Source: Pedobacter cryoconitis
Lineage (GTDB): Bacteria; Bacteroidota; Bacteroidia; Sphingobacteriales; Sphingobacteriaceae
DNA length: 64,000 nucleotides
Assembly: GCF_014200605.1 (NCBI RefSeq)
Contig: NZ_JACHCE010000001.1
Location: 1,116,001-1,180,000, forward strand
Direction: 5' to 3'
Shown one piece after another: positions 37,393-46,168 of the stretch (within the stretch, counting starts at the first letter, position 1; each line of letters opens with the position of its first letter). The position numbers were made by a program, and so were the translations under genes. The notes beneath the pieces are model-generated. The model saw only the letters and a program-made list of their open reading frames with translations, had not been told where the DNA came from and did no database searches.

Positions 37393-38430
37393 ATGATCAG
37401 ACCAATTACTATTAACGATTTTATCTGCTTACCTGAACCCATTCCTTTAGTCGATGTCAGAACTCCGGCTGAGTTTGAAAAAGGGAGGATACCGGGTGCA
37501 TTTAACATTCCTATTTTCAGTAATGAAGAACGTGTGCTTGTGGGAACAACTTATAAACAGGTTGGAAGGGAACAGGCAATCCTTTTAGGTTTTGATCTGA
37601 CAGGGAGCAAATGGTCTGCCTTTATTAAGCAGGCTTTGGAAATATCCCCGGGAAAAAAGATTGCGGTCCACTGCTGGCGTGGCGGAATGAGAAGTGGTGC
37701 AATGGCCTGGGCACTGGATTTATATGGTTTTGAAGTTTACCTCATTGAGGGTGGATATAAAAATTATCGCAGGTGGTCTGCCGCGCAATTTGAAAAAACT
37801 TATCAGTTGATCATTTTGGGCGGAATGACTGGCTCAGGGAAAACCAGACTTCTTCATCAACTGCATGCTACAGGCGAACAGGTTATAGATTTAGAAGAAC
37901 TGGCCCAGCATCAGGGCTCATCGTATGGTACAATGAATAAAATGTTGCAGCCTACTCAGGAGCAATTTGAAAATAACTTAGCTTTTCAACTTCATAAACT
38001 TAACCCGGATCGCCTGGTATGGGTAGAAGACGAAAGCTTAACTATTGGCAAGCGATGTATACCAAATCCATTTTGGTATCAAATGAGAAGTTCTTTCTTG
38101 CTGAACCTTAATGTCCCTCATGAACACCGTGTTGAGCTGCTGGCCAGAGAATATGGCGCTCTGGATAAAAACTTTTTGATTGAATGTACGGAGCGTATCT
38201 GGAAAAGATTGGGGCCTGAACAGACTAAAAATGCTATTCTGGCAATTGAAGAGGATCGGATGCCAGACTTTATCCGTATCGTACTGGTTTATTATGATAA
38301 GACTTATAAAACAGGTTTGAGTAAGCGTAATAAAGAGAGAGTTGTTTTATTAGATCTTGATGATCAGGATATTATAGCTAATGCTGTTAAAATACGTGCT
38401 TCAGTACAGGAATTGAATTCCGGAAAATAA
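37393..38430 (+). CDS. selU: tRNA 2-selenouridine synthase (SelU/MnmH)
   Basis: The protein has about 345 residues from ATG 37393 (an in-frame TTG six codons upstream is less likely). It has an N-terminal rhodanese domain with catalytic Cys94 in HCWRGGMRSG and a C-terminal P-loop domain with GGMTGSGKT (143-151). It replaces sulfur by selenium at wobble 2-thiouridine of tRNAs, through a geranylated intermediate, using selenophosphate. It is followed 15 bp later by selD, its selenophosphate donor, so the pair forms a dedicated tRNA-selenium operon. Confidence 0.95.
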   Translation: MIRPITINDFICLPEPIPLVDVRTPAEFEKGRIPGAFNIPIFSNEERVLVGTTYKQVGREQAILLGFDLTGSKWSAFIKQALEISPGKKIAVHCWRGGMRSGAMAWALDLYGFEVYLIEGGYKNYRRWSAAQFEKTYQLIILGGMTGSGKTRLLHQLHATGEQVIDLEELAQHQGSSYGTMNKMLQPTQEQFENNLAFQLHKLNPDRLVWVEDESLTIGKRCIPNPFWYQMRSSFLLNLNVPHEHRVELLAREYGALDKNFLIECTERIWKRLGPEQTKNAILAIEEDRMPDFIRIVLVYYDKTYKTGLSKRNKERVVLLDLDDQDIIANAVKIRASVQELNSGK

Positions 38431-38445
38431 TTATAAATCGAAGAA

Positions 38446-39495
38446 ATGGATTCACAAAATATAAAACTAACTCAATATTCACATGGTGCAGGTTGCGGTT
38501 GCAAGATCAGCCCTGCTATACTTGATAAGATCTTGCACAGTGCGGTTCCTGCAACAACCGACCCCCGTCTTTTAGTTGGAAATGATAAAAGAGATGATGC
38601 TGCAGTATTTGATTTAGGGAATGGGTCGGCCTTGATTTCAACTACAGATTTTTTCATGCCTATTGTAGATGATCCATATGATTTTGGCAGAATTGCTTCT
38701 GCAAATGCAATTAGTGATGTGTATGCAATGGGTGGAAAACCGGTAATGGCTATTGCTATTTTAGGTTGGCCAATTGAAAAACTGGCTCCGGAAATTGCTC
38801 AGAAAGTATTGGAAGGGGCAAGGGCTATTTGTGCTGAAGCAGGAATTACGCTTGCTGGCGGTCATAGCATTGATTGCCCGGAACCAGTTTTTGGTTTATC
38901 GGTAAATGGACTGGTAAATATTCCTGAGCTTAAACAAAATTCCACTGCAATTGCTGGCTGCCGTTTATATTTAACAAAAGCGCTTGGTGTAGGAATATTA
39001 TCTACAGCACAAAAGAAAGGTGTTTTACTGCCTGAAGATGCTGCGGTTGCATTAAAAAGTATGGTCACTTTAAATAAATTGGGTGAGCTATTTGGTCAGT
39101 CAGCAAGCGTAAAGGCAATGACAGATGTCACTGGGTTTGGTCTGCTTGGGCACCTGGCCGAAATATGTGAGGGAAGTGGTTTATCAGCAACTATTGAATT
39201 TGATAAGGTTCCGGTAATTTCATCCTTACCTTATTATCTGGATCTGAATTGTTATCCGGGCGGTACACAAAGAAATTGGAATAGTTATGGACATAAGGTA
39301 GGAAACCTGACAGATCATCAGCGGTTTATCCTTGCAGATCCTCAAACCAGCGGCGGTTTATTAGTAGCAGTAGCAGCTGATGGCGCAGAAGAATTCGAAC
39401 TTCTTTTGAAGGAACATGGATTATCTGATGAACATTTGATTTCTTTCGGCTGGCTGGAAAATGAGGAGCAGGAGCATTTGATTACAGTTATTTAA
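38446..39495 (+). CDS. selD: Selenide, water dikinase (selenophosphate synthetase)
   Basis: The 349-residue enzyme opens with [10 protein letters not shown]. Cys17 and Lys20 match the catalytic residues of E. coli SelD, and the active residue is Cys, not selenocysteine. An AIRS-type ATP-binding fold follows ([20 protein letters not shown], then [14 protein letters not shown]). It makes selenophosphate from selenide and ATP. No selA or selB is seen in the window, so the visible use is selU-dependent tRNA modification. Confidence 0.96.
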   Translation: MDSQNIKLTQYSHGAGCGCKISPAILDKILHSAVPATTDPRLLVGNDKRDDAAVFDLGNGSALISTTDFFMPIVDDPYDFGRIASANAISDVYAMGGKPVMAIAILGWPIEKLAPEIAQKVLEGARAICAEAGITLAGGHSIDCPEPVFGLSVNGLVNIPELKQNSTAIAGCRLYLTKALGVGILSTAQKKGVLLPEDAAVALKSMVTLNKLGELFGQSASVKAMTDVTGFGLLGHLAEICEGSGLSATIEFDKVPVISSLPYYLDLNCYPGGTQRNWNSYGHKVGNLTDHQRFILADPQTSGGLLVAVAADGAEEFELLLKEHGLSDEHLISFGWLENEEQEHLITVI

Positions 39496-39524
39496 ACACT
39501 GAATAATAACATAAAAGAGAAATC

Positions 39525-39992
39525 ATGATCAAGAACATTTTATTAAAAGTATCATTTATACTATCGTTATCTTTAGGTATAACCGCTGTTTCATATGCAC
39601 AGGTTCCAAAACCTTATTTTCAAACTAATCCGTGGAGAGAGGATCAGTTGATCGCCCCTTCAGCACTTGCTGAGCTGATCAGTAAAAAGGCAGACGTTAA
39701 AATTTATAATATAGGGGTTGTTCAGAACATCAAAGGGGCAACAAATACAGGGGCTGCAAGTGATGCAGTAAATTTAGAGAAGTTAAAGGAAGTCTTAAAG
39801 ACGATGCCGAAAAATCAATCTATTGTGATTTACTGTGGCTGTTGTCCAATGGGTAAATGTCCGAATATAAGACCTGCATTTAAAGCCCTGGCTGAACAGA
39901 AATTTACAAATGTCCGTTTATTGGACCTGCCGGATAATATTAAGATTGACTGGATTGATAAAGGATATCCTGTGGAGTCAACATACAGGTGA
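39525..39992 (+). CDS. Exported rhodanese-like protein with CGCC-x4-C motif
   Basis: The 155-residue protein has a signal peptide (about 1-25, SYAQ) and a rhodanese-like fold with an unusual active loop, Cys104-Gly-Cys106-Cys107-Pro-Met-Gly-Lys-Cys112. Rhodaneses carry persulfide or, in vitro, perselenide on the loop cysteine. It lies 29 bp after selD, so it may belong to the selenium operon, yet its location in the periplasm separates it from the cytosolic enzymes. A thiol-oxidation or metal-related role is equally possible. Confidence 0.8.
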   Translation: MIKNILLKVSFILSLSLGITAVSYAQVPKPYFQTNPWREDQLIAPSALAELISKKADVKIYNIGVVQNIKGATNTGAASDAVNLEKLKEVLKTMPKNQSIVIYCGCCPMGKCPNIRPAFKALAEQKFTNVRLLDLPDNIKIDWIDKGYPVESTYR

Positions 39993-40018
39993 TCTGGACA
40001 TTTGGATTAAACCAAGTA

Positions 40019-40108
40019 ATGAAAATGAGTTTATCAAAAATAAAGAAGCCACAGGCCGAAAAAAAAGATCTGGGTGATATCGCATCCTTGCAAAAAGATA
40101 AAAAGTAA
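40019..40108 (+). CDS. Possible 29-residue lysine-rich small ORF
   Basis: ATG at 40019 opens a 29-codon frame, MKMSLSKIKKPQAEKKDLGD and so on, ending DKK. It sits in an otherwise empty 217-bp gap between the rhodanese and GH27 genes. The MKMSLSKI start recalls short peptide or RiPP-like leaders of Bacteroidota, but there is no core, Gly-Gly site or maturase. It may be chance. Confidence 0.3.
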   Translation: MKMSLSKIKKPQAEKKDLGDIASLQKDKK

Positions 40109-40144
40109 TCATTGAATAGTTCATGCTAATCAATGAATTCCCCA

Positions 40145-40175
40145 TTCGTTTTATAGCTATTAGCTCATAGATTTG
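40145..40175 (+). promoter_or_regulatory. Candidate promoter of the GH27 gene
   Basis: TAGATTTG (40168-40175) matches the Bacteroidota -7 consensus exactly. TTCG (40145-40148) lies 19 bp upstream, at the spacing of a -33 box (TTTG). The -7 element lies inside the left arm of the inverted repeat 40167-40207. Confidence 0.55.
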
Positions 40176-40207
40176 TTTAAATTGAAAAATATTCTAAACA
40201 AATCTAT
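40167..40207. promoter_or_regulatory. Perfect 13-bp inverted repeat in the GH27 promoter and leader
   Basis: ATAGATTTGTTTA (40167-40179) and TAAACAAATCTAT (40195-40207) are exact reverse complements with a 15-bp spacer, ending 2 bp before the GH27 ATG. The layout fits an operator for a dimeric repressor straddling the -7 box and start region. An RNA hairpin is less likely, because transcription should begin inside the spacer. Confidence 0.65.
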
Positions 40208-40209
40208 TC

Positions 40210-41439
40210 ATGCAGATGAGAAAAAGATCATTTTATGTATTTATAATTACATATTGCCTGTTTAATCTTAAAGCTTATGCCCAATCCGGTAAAGAAGTAA
40301 CTCTGGCGTCCAAACCCCCGATGGGCTGGATGACCTGGAATTATTTTGCTGATAATATCAATGAAAAAGATATTATGGAAATAGCTGACGCAATGGTTAC
40401 TACCGGCATGTTAAAGGCAGGGTATAACTATGTTTTGATAGATGATGGATGGCAGGGTGGCAGGGATAATAAAAATAATATCATTGCTGATCCCAAAAAA
40501 TTCCCTTCAGGAATTAAAGCACTGGCCGATTATGTTCACCATAAAGGTTTAAAACTAGGTATATATTCTGATGCTTCATCTCTGACCTGTGCCGGATATA
40601 CAGCGAGTCTTCATTTTGAGGAACAGGATGCAAAAACATTTGCTTCATGGGGTATAGACTATTTGAAGTATGATTACTGTGGTGCCCCGGAAGATGTAGA
40701 AACTGCAAAGAACAGATACAAAACTATGGCTGATGCCCTGAGAAAAAGCGGCAGAGATATAGTCTTTGGAATTTGTGAGTGGGGCGGACGTAAACCATGG
40801 TCATGGGCAGCAGAGTCGGGAGGACAGTTATGGCGGACCACCAATGATGTCCGTGATAAATGGAAAAGAAGAGCTGTAGAGGAAGCAGGAGAAGGAATCC
40901 TGGATATTATTGATCTGAATTCCTCTTTAGCGCAATATGCCGGGCCTGGACGCTGGAACGATATGGATATGCTGGTTGTTGGATTAAATGGTAAAAAAGG
41001 TCCGTCTGGTGATTTAGGGGGAACCGGATGTACGGCTGTAGAGTATCAGAGTCAGATGAGTTTATGGTGTATGCTGGCATCGCCGCTGGCAGCTACTAAT
41101 GATGTCAGAAATATGAGCGAAGAAGTTAAGCGTATCTTATTGAACCCTGAGATTATCAGTATAAATCAGGATGCCTTAGGAAAACAGGCGGTCAGGAAAA
41201 TCAATAATGAGACCTGGACAGTTTTCTTAAAGCCTTTGTCAAATGATGAATATGCATTAGCTATCCTCAACCGCAGCGATCAGGCCCGGCAGACATCCTA
41301 TGATTTTGCAGAATTTGGTTTGAACGGGAATTATCAGCTTAAAGATTTATGGCAGCATAAAATAGCTGGAACTGGCAAAAAATGGAAAGGAACGGTTAAT
41401 GCGCATGAAACCAAAGTATTCCGCTTAACCAGAAAATAA
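40210..41439 (+). CDS. GH27 alpha-galactosidase
   Basis: The 409-residue exported enzyme has a signal peptide (about 1-25, AYAQ). PPMGWMTWNYF and NYVLIDDGWQ mark family GH27. The nucleophile is Asp155 (YLKYDYC) and the acid/base Asp213 (TTNDVRDKW). A C-terminal beta domain ends near residue 409. It removes terminal alpha-galactose, or alpha-N-acetylgalactosamine in some members. It stands alone, without SusC/D, behind its own promoter and inverted repeat. ATG 40216 is an alternative start that gives a more typical MRKRS signal peptide. Confidence 0.95.
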   Translation: MQMRKRSFYVFIITYCLFNLKAYAQSGKEVTLASKPPMGWMTWNYFADNINEKDIMEIADAMVTTGMLKAGYNYVLIDDGWQGGRDNKNNIIADPKKFPSGIKALADYVHHKGLKLGIYSDASSLTCAGYTASLHFEEQDAKTFASWGIDYLKYDYCGAPEDVETAKNRYKTMADALRKSGRDIVFGICEWGGRKPWSWAAESGGQLWRTTNDVRDKWKRRAVEEAGEGILDIIDLNSSLAQYAGPGRWNDMDMLVVGLNGKKGPSGDLGGTGCTAVEYQSQMSLWCMLASPLAATNDVRNMSEEVKRILLNPEIISINQDALGKQAVRKINNETWTVFLKPLSNDEYALAILNRSDQARQTSYDFAEFGLNGNYQLKDLWQHKIAGTGKKWKGTVNAHETKVFRLTRK

Positions 41440-41455
41440 AAAATAGTAGAAATAA

Positions 41456-41481
41456 CTTGCGCAATCAATCGGTTGCGTAAG
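41456..41481. promoter_or_regulatory. Imperfect inverted repeat before the ArsR-like gene
   Basis: CTTGCGCAA (41456-41464) and TTGCGTAAG (41473-41481) pair over 8 of 9 positions with an 8-bp spacer, 9 bp before ATG 41491. It is a good candidate operator for the ArsR-type repressor encoded next, or a weak terminator of the GH27 gene. Confidence 0.45.
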
Positions 41482-41490
41482 CTATTTTAT

Positions 41491-41811
41491 ATGAGAAGAG
41501 ATGTATTTCAGGCTATTGCCGACCCAACCCGCAGGGCTATTCTGAGTTTATTGGCCCTTCATGCGATGACCCCCAATGCCGTTGCTGAGCATTTCGAAAG
41601 TAGCCGGCAGGCCATATCAAAACATATTAAAATACTTACTGAATGTCAGCTGGTCAACCAGAAACAGACCGGTCGTGAGATATATTATCATTTTAATCCA
41701 CAAAAGATGAAAGAAGTGGATGTATGGGTAGAGCAGTTCCGTGCACAATGGGAAGACCGCTTTAACCAGTTAGACGAGCTATTGAAAAACCAAAATCATA
41801 AAAAGTCATGA
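41491..41811 (+). CDS. ArsR-family winged-helix regulator
   Basis: The protein has about 106 residues from ATG 41491 (an upstream TTG at 41473 is less likely). It has the ArsR/SmtB-type winged helix: [20 protein letters not shown] and [20 protein letters not shown]. No metal-binding CxC motif is present, so this is the non-metal group commonly paired with an AHSA1 protein. Its stop overlaps the next start as ATGA, giving a tightly coupled two-gene operon. Confidence 0.9.
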   Translation: MRRDVFQAIADPTRRAILSLLALHAMTPNAVAEHFESSRQAISKHIKILTECQLVNQKQTGREIYYHFNPQKMKEVDVWVEQFRAQWEDRFNQLDELLKNQNHKKS

Positions 41812-42305
41812 CAAAAAACAAAGCAGTCTTTTCAAAAGACATGGAAAACAAAAAACTTAATGTGGTAAGATCATTTGATGCTCCATTGGAACAGGTTTGG
41901 AAAGCCTGGACTACAGCTGAAATACTTGATCTTTGGTGGGCCCCGAAACCTTATAAGGCCGAAACGGGAAAAATGGATTTTAGAGAAGGTGGCCAGTGGT
42001 TATATGGTATGGTGAGCCCTGAAGGGGAAAAAAACTGGTGCAGGGTAGACTATAAAACAATTGAACTCAATAAGAGCATCACTACTGTAGTCATGTTTTG
42101 TGATGAGCAGGGTCATGAAAACCAGGACTTCCCAAAAATGCACTGGAAGAAAGAGTTTAGTCAGACTAATGAGGGGACAACTGTAAACATCGAAATTACT
42201 TTTGACCAGGAAGCTGATATGGAGATGATCCTTAAAATGGGCTTCCAGGAAGGTTTCACAGCCGGACTTGACAACCTGGATGAATTTCTGGAAAATGCAG
42301 ATTAA
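41808..42305 (+). CDS. SRPBCC/AHSA1-domain protein
   Basis: The 165-residue protein has the AHSA1 (Aha1 C-terminal-like) START fold: [40 protein letters not shown] and [16 protein letters not shown]. Such proteins bind small hydrophobic ligands and are typically coupled to ArsR-type regulators. Met12 (MENKK) is an alternative start. The ligand is unknown. Confidence 0.9.
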   Translation: MTKNKAVFSKDMENKKLNVVRSFDAPLEQVWKAWTTAEILDLWWAPKPYKAETGKMDFREGGQWLYGMVSPEGEKNWCRVDYKTIELNKSITTVVMFCDEQGHENQDFPKMHWKKEFSQTNEGTTVNIEITFDQEADMEMILKMGFQEGFTAGLDNLDEFLENAD

Positions 42306-42321
42306 ATAGCAAAGTTATCTA

Positions 42322-42364
42322 TAGTATTTAAGGTATTCATAACTCTTGAATACCTTAAATACTA
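42322..42364. terminator. Perfect 18-bp stem-loop after the ArsR/AHSA1 operon
   Basis: The arms 42322-42339 and 42347-42364 are exact reverse complements around a 7-nt loop (TAACTCT), 16 bp after the AHSA1 stop. It is AT-rich (TAGTATTTAAGGTATTCA), with only GTCTTTC following. Most likely it is a terminator separating this operon from the LytS-type kinase gene 39 bp further on. Confidence 0.75.
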
Positions 42365-42402
42365 GTCTTTCAAACAAGATTATGTCCCTCTCAGCGCTAT
42401 AA

Positions 42403-43470
42403 ATGTCAATCCCGATATATTTCTTGATATATTGTTTGAGAATAGCATTAAATTTAGAAATGTTCAGGACATATCAGATTAAATGGGGGATTTTTTTATC
42501 CATCACTTTCGCAGCGATTGGGTTTCTTCAGAAATTTGAACATATTGAAAATCATCAGATTAGAATTTTGATCGAAAACGTTCTCAGATCTTTTGGCAAT
42601 ATTTCTATTTGCTGGTTTATTCACAATTATTTTATTCTTCATTTCGCCAAAAAGAAGAACAATATTACCAAAGGTATAATCAGTAATATCATTGTTATCT
42701 GTATCCTTCTTGGGCTGGACTATCTTTCAATTGAGTTCAGGTCAAGGTTATCAATGACTGATTCTCCAAATTATAATAATGTTCAGGATTTTCTCATCAA
42801 TCTAACCAAGATTTCTTTTATCAGTGTATTTATATATATCGTCATTTATAATATCCAGATTAATATTATACTGCAAAAGTCAAAGCTTGAAAATGAAATA
42901 CTAAAGCAGGCTCAGTTAAGAGCTCAGCTTTTATCTTTACAACAGCAGGTCAGTCCTCATTTTCTATTTAATTCGTTAAGTACATTAAAAACTATTGCTA
43001 AAGATCAGGAGACTAAAACCTATGTAATTCAATTATCGAATGTATACCGTTATCTGCTTAATTTCAATGAACATCATTTGGCTAGTGTCAGGAATGAATT
43101 GGCTTTTATGAAATCATATCTGTACATTTTACAGGAACGTTTCGAAGATGCCCTGGAAATCTCAATCCATGTACCTGATGAGTTTCTCCATTACCGTATT
43201 CCTACACTTTCTTTGCAGTTGCTTATTGAGAATGCGGTGAAACATAATGTAGTTTCCCCTGAAAAGCCTTTACGTATCAGAATTTACACAAATGATCATC
43301 CTTCTTTAATAGTTGAAAATAGTTTTCAGCCAAAATTATCTGTTGAAGAAAGTACTGGTAAAGGGCTTCAAAATATAAAAGAAAGGTATCAGTTACTGGC
43401 GGATCAGCAAGTAGGAGTTTGCGAATATAATGACATATTTGTTGTCACCTTACCCTTATTATTAGGATGA
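42403..43470 (+). CDS. LytS-type sensor histidine kinase
   Basis: The 355-residue kinase has four predicted membrane helices in the first 155 residues, then a His_kinase (PF06580-type) domain with phospho-acceptor His186 in QQVSPHFLFNSLSTL. An HATPase end follows (LQLLIENAVKHN and GKGLQNIKERY). No extracytoplasmic sensor domain is visible. It overlaps its response regulator by 4 bp. Met20 (MFRTYQIK) is an alternative start. Confidence 0.92.
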   Translation: MSIPIYFLIYCLRIALNLEMFRTYQIKWGIFLSITFAAIGFLQKFEHIENHQIRILIENVLRSFGNISICWFIHNYFILHFAKKKNNITKGIISNIIVICILLGLDYLSIEFRSRLSMTDSPNYNNVQDFLINLTKISFISVFIYIVIYNIQINIILQKSKLENEILKQAQLRAQLLSLQQQVSPHFLFNSLSTLKTIAKDQETKTYVIQLSNVYRYLLNFNEHHLASVRNELAFMKSYLYILQERFEDALEISIHVPDEFLHYRIPTLSLQLLIENAVKHNVVSPEKPLRIRIYTNDHPSLIVENSFQPKLSVEESTGKGLQNIKERYQLLADQQVGVCEYNDIFVVTLPLLLG

Positions 43471-44228
43471 AAGTATTAATTATAGAAGATGAGATTAAAA
43501 CGGCTAAAGAGTTAAAAGGCCTTATTGAAGCAATAGACAATGATATTGAAGTCATAGGTATTTTGCAATCTGTAAAATCAGCTGTACAGTGGTTTGAAGA
43601 AAACCCTTCACCAGATCTTGTTTTTTCGGATATACAACTGGGCGACGGGCTTTGTTTTGATATCTACCGGGATGTGCAGGTGAATGCTCCTGTGATTTTT
43701 TGTACTGCATTTGATGAATATGCCATCCGCGCTTTTGAAACCAATGGCATAGCTTATCTTTTAAAACCAATTGATGAAACTATGCTGGAACAGAGTCTTC
43801 TGAAATTCCAGCATCTGAAATCATTATTTGATACCCAAAAATCCGGATATCAGCAAAAAATAGTCAAACTGGTTGAACAGATGGATACTAAACATAAACA
43901 GTCTATTCTGGTTTATTTTAAAGAAAAGATTATACCGGTCAGGACGGCTGATATTAACTTTATTTATACCAGTAATGGCGTGGTTTATATTCATACTGAT
44001 CATAGCCAGTTTACCACACAGTACAATATGGAGCAATTGGAAACCATGTTAAACCCTGGTCAGTTTTATAAAGCAAACCGGCAATTTATTATCAGAAGAG
44101 ATAGTATTCAGGAGGTTGAGCATTATTTTAACCGCCGTCTTTTTGTTAAACTGATATGCGAAACACCTGAGAGAATTATTGTGAGTAAAATCAAAGCAGG
44201 TGATTTTTTGCAATGGGTTGAATCTTAA
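43467..44228 (+). CDS. LytTR-family response regulator
   Basis: The 253-residue regulator has a receiver domain with phospho-acceptor Asp55 (LVFSDIQLGDGLCFDIY) and conserved Lys in YLLKPID, and a LytTR DNA-binding domain (about 145-250, ending YFNRRLFVKL). It is coupled to the upstream kinase. The next gene on the strand, an outer-membrane protein, is a possible target. It is closely similar to the regulator at 53101-53862. Confidence 0.93.
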   Translation: MKVLIIEDEIKTAKELKGLIEAIDNDIEVIGILQSVKSAVQWFEENPSPDLVFSDIQLGDGLCFDIYRDVQVNAPVIFCTAFDEYAIRAFETNGIAYLLKPIDETMLEQSLLKFQHLKSLFDTQKSGYQQKIVKLVEQMDTKHKQSILVYFKEKIIPVRTADINFIYTSNGVVYIHTDHSQFTTQYNMEQLETMLNPGQFYKANRQFIIRRDSIQEVEHYFNRRLFVKLICETPERIIVSKIKAGDFLQWVES

Positions 44229-44366
44229 AATATATGCTGACAGAGTTCTGTTCTTTCACTATCATTTCTGTCAATCTCGTTTCCTTATTTGTGCTATTCA
44301 CCCTGAAATTCCAGTTTTAAGTGTTCCCGGGGGATAACTTCGTGTAATTAAAATTCCTTTAACTGC

Positions 44367-45398
44367 ATGAAAAAAAACCTTTTATTCCATCTGTTATTGC
44401 TGATAACTATCAGTGGATCATTTGCTCAATCTACAAAACAAGCCGCAATTCAAAGAATGACCGATTCCGTCAAAATGGCTTATCTCAGTGAAGCTGCAAT
44501 TCAATATCCGCTTTTAAGACAGGGCTTTATTTCTACTGATGTTATTGGGAGAGGAAATGTAAAGTCCAGACTTCGTGGAAATGAGTTTTTTGATGCTCAA
44601 AGTCAGGTGACCAGGGTTAGAGTAAATTTCAATCTTCCCATTGCGCAATGGAGTAAAAATATCATTTCTGCGAATATCAACTATCTGTATCAGCATGTTG
44701 ATCTCAACCGGGTAACTAATTATAATCCCGGGCTACCTGTACAAAATACAACTACAAATTCTTCAACAATGACATTGACGCTGAGTTATAACAGGGTAGA
44801 CTCATTATTTGGACATCAGGTCATTTATTCGGCAAATATTTCTGGAGTGACCGATGAATTATCTGCTATCAGAAGAGTAAACGGACTTGTGGGGATAACA
44901 GTCCAATTTGTACAGACGGCATCAACGGTATTTAGAGCAGGGTTGTTTTATATCAATGATCCAACTATACCGACTCATTTTATTCCACTGATCACTTATT
45001 CTCATAAATTTCAAAAGGGTAATCTTCAGTTGTTTGCCGATCTTCCTTCACGTGTTTTATTAAAGAAAAAATTATCTGAAAGAAGCTGGCTGTCTATAGG
45101 AACTGAAATGACAGGAACACAAACCTTCATGTCACTAAATGAACCAGCTAAGCCAAAGCATGTCATCAGTTCAACCCTGGAGCTTAAAACAGGGCCAGCC
45201 TTTGAATATAAGGTGTCGAAAAAGGTCATGTTTGGCATTAGCGGAGGTTTATTTTCGACTTTATCTGCAAGAATATTTGAACAGGGAAAAGCGCCTTCAA
45301 CATATTTTATTGATAACAAAAGAAACTCAGCACCTTATGCTAATTTTACGATTTCCTTCCTTCCTTTTTTAAATTCTATTGTTCGTAAACAGGAGTAG
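44367..45398 (+). CDS. Outer-membrane beta-barrel protein (DUF6268-like)
   Basis: The 343-residue protein has a signal peptide (about 1-20, GSFAQ) and alternating amphipathic strands through to the end (for example VRVNFNLPIAQWSKNIISAN, TLTLSYNRVDSLFG and LQLFADLPSRVLL), typical of a small outer-membrane barrel. It resembles the DUF6268 group. It sits 138 bp after a LytS/LytTR pair, possibly as that system's output. The function is unknown. Confidence 0.65.
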   Translation: MKKNLLFHLLLLITISGSFAQSTKQAAIQRMTDSVKMAYLSEAAIQYPLLRQGFISTDVIGRGNVKSRLRGNEFFDAQSQVTRVRVNFNLPIAQWSKNIISANINYLYQHVDLNRVTNYNPGLPVQNTTTNSSTMTLTLSYNRVDSLFGHQVIYSANISGVTDELSAIRRVNGLVGITVQFVQTASTVFRAGLFYINDPTIPTHFIPLITYSHKFQKGNLQLFADLPSRVLLKKKLSERSWLSIGTEMTGTQTFMSLNEPAKPKHVISSTLELKTGPAFEYKVSKKVMFGISGGLFSTLSARIFEQGKAPSTYFIDNKRNSAPYANFTISFLPFLNSIVRKQE

Positions 45399-45412
45399 TC
45401 CGGTAAAATGGT

Positions 45413-46096
45413 TTAGGGTTTGACGGAGGCTATAAACAACCTCCTTAAGCTTACCAGATGTGCAAATAATACAATGGGTACAATGCAGCAGGGGAGCCAT
45501 GCGAATGGAAAATAAGCTAGTGCAATATTAGGCTGATCAAATGCAAATTGCTGAAATGCAAATGGTGCAGATAAAACTGCTGTTAAAACAATATTAGCAA
45601 GCAGCAGTAAACAAACCATATTCCATACGATTAATATATTTCTGCTCAAAACATTTCTGATGTACCCGAAATAGTAAACAAAAGGAGCAGTCAACCCGCA
45701 TAATATATCAAAGTTTCTACCTTCAAATGTCATGATTTCTGGTACAGCATGGTGCAGGTATAACGCATATAAACCAAGTTCTACCGGGATTCTTACAGTA
45801 TGAAGTAAGGTTAATATCTTTACATCAGATCTGTCCATCACTGTCTTTCCTTTACTGGTAAAAAAGCAGAGTGCTATCAGGATGACCGGAGGGAAAAGCA
45901 AGATTGCAAATCTCGGAGGTATTCCGGAAGTTACGGTATAAAACCCGGAAAGACTAAGGATTGATTGTATTACCAGCCACAATACTATAACGATGATGAT
46001 GGGTTTTGAATACCGGGTGGCTTTATACAGCAATAGGATAGTTAACAGCGTACTGAGTATAAATATCGGTTTGATATAAAGGGGTAAGTGTTCCAT
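45413..46096 (-). CDS. Polytopic membrane protein, unknown family
   Basis: The 227-residue protein has about seven hydrophobic helices (IFILSTLLTILLLYKA, IIIVIVLWLVIQSILSLSGF, FAILLFPPVILIALCFF and others). I do not recognise a family with certainty. The gene is convergent with the outer-membrane protein gene, with a 14-bp gap. Its start is preceded by a perfect 20-bp palindrome (46140-46159), so it is probably controlled by a dimeric regulator, perhaps the Crp-like protein encoded just upstream. Confidence 0.7.
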   Translation of the reverse strand: MEHLPLYIKPIFILSTLLTILLLYKATRYSKPIIIVIVLWLVIQSILSLSGFYTVTSGIPPRFAILLFPPVILIALCFFTSKGKTVMDRSDVKILTLLHTVRIPVELGLYALYLHHAVPEIMTFEGRNFDILCGLTAPFVYYFGYIRNVLSRNILIVWNMVCLLLLANIVLTAVLSAPFAFQQFAFDQPNIALAYFPFAWLPCCIVPIVLFAHLVSLRRLFIASVKP

Positions 46097-46139
46097 TGTT
46101 TAATTGTTTATACAAAGGAAGTATTATATGTATGATGAA

Positions 46140-46159
46140 TTCTTGCCATTTGGCAAGAA
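46140..46159. promoter_or_regulatory. Perfect 20-bp palindrome, candidate operator
   Basis: TTCTTGCCA and TGGCAAGAA are exact reverse complements with a 2-bp centre (TT). It lies 44-63 bp upstream of the minus-strand membrane protein start and 10 bp beyond the end of the Crp-like gene. Dimension and symmetry fit a dimeric helix-turn-helix protein. Confidence 0.6.
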
Positions 46160-46168
46160 ATGAATTGC

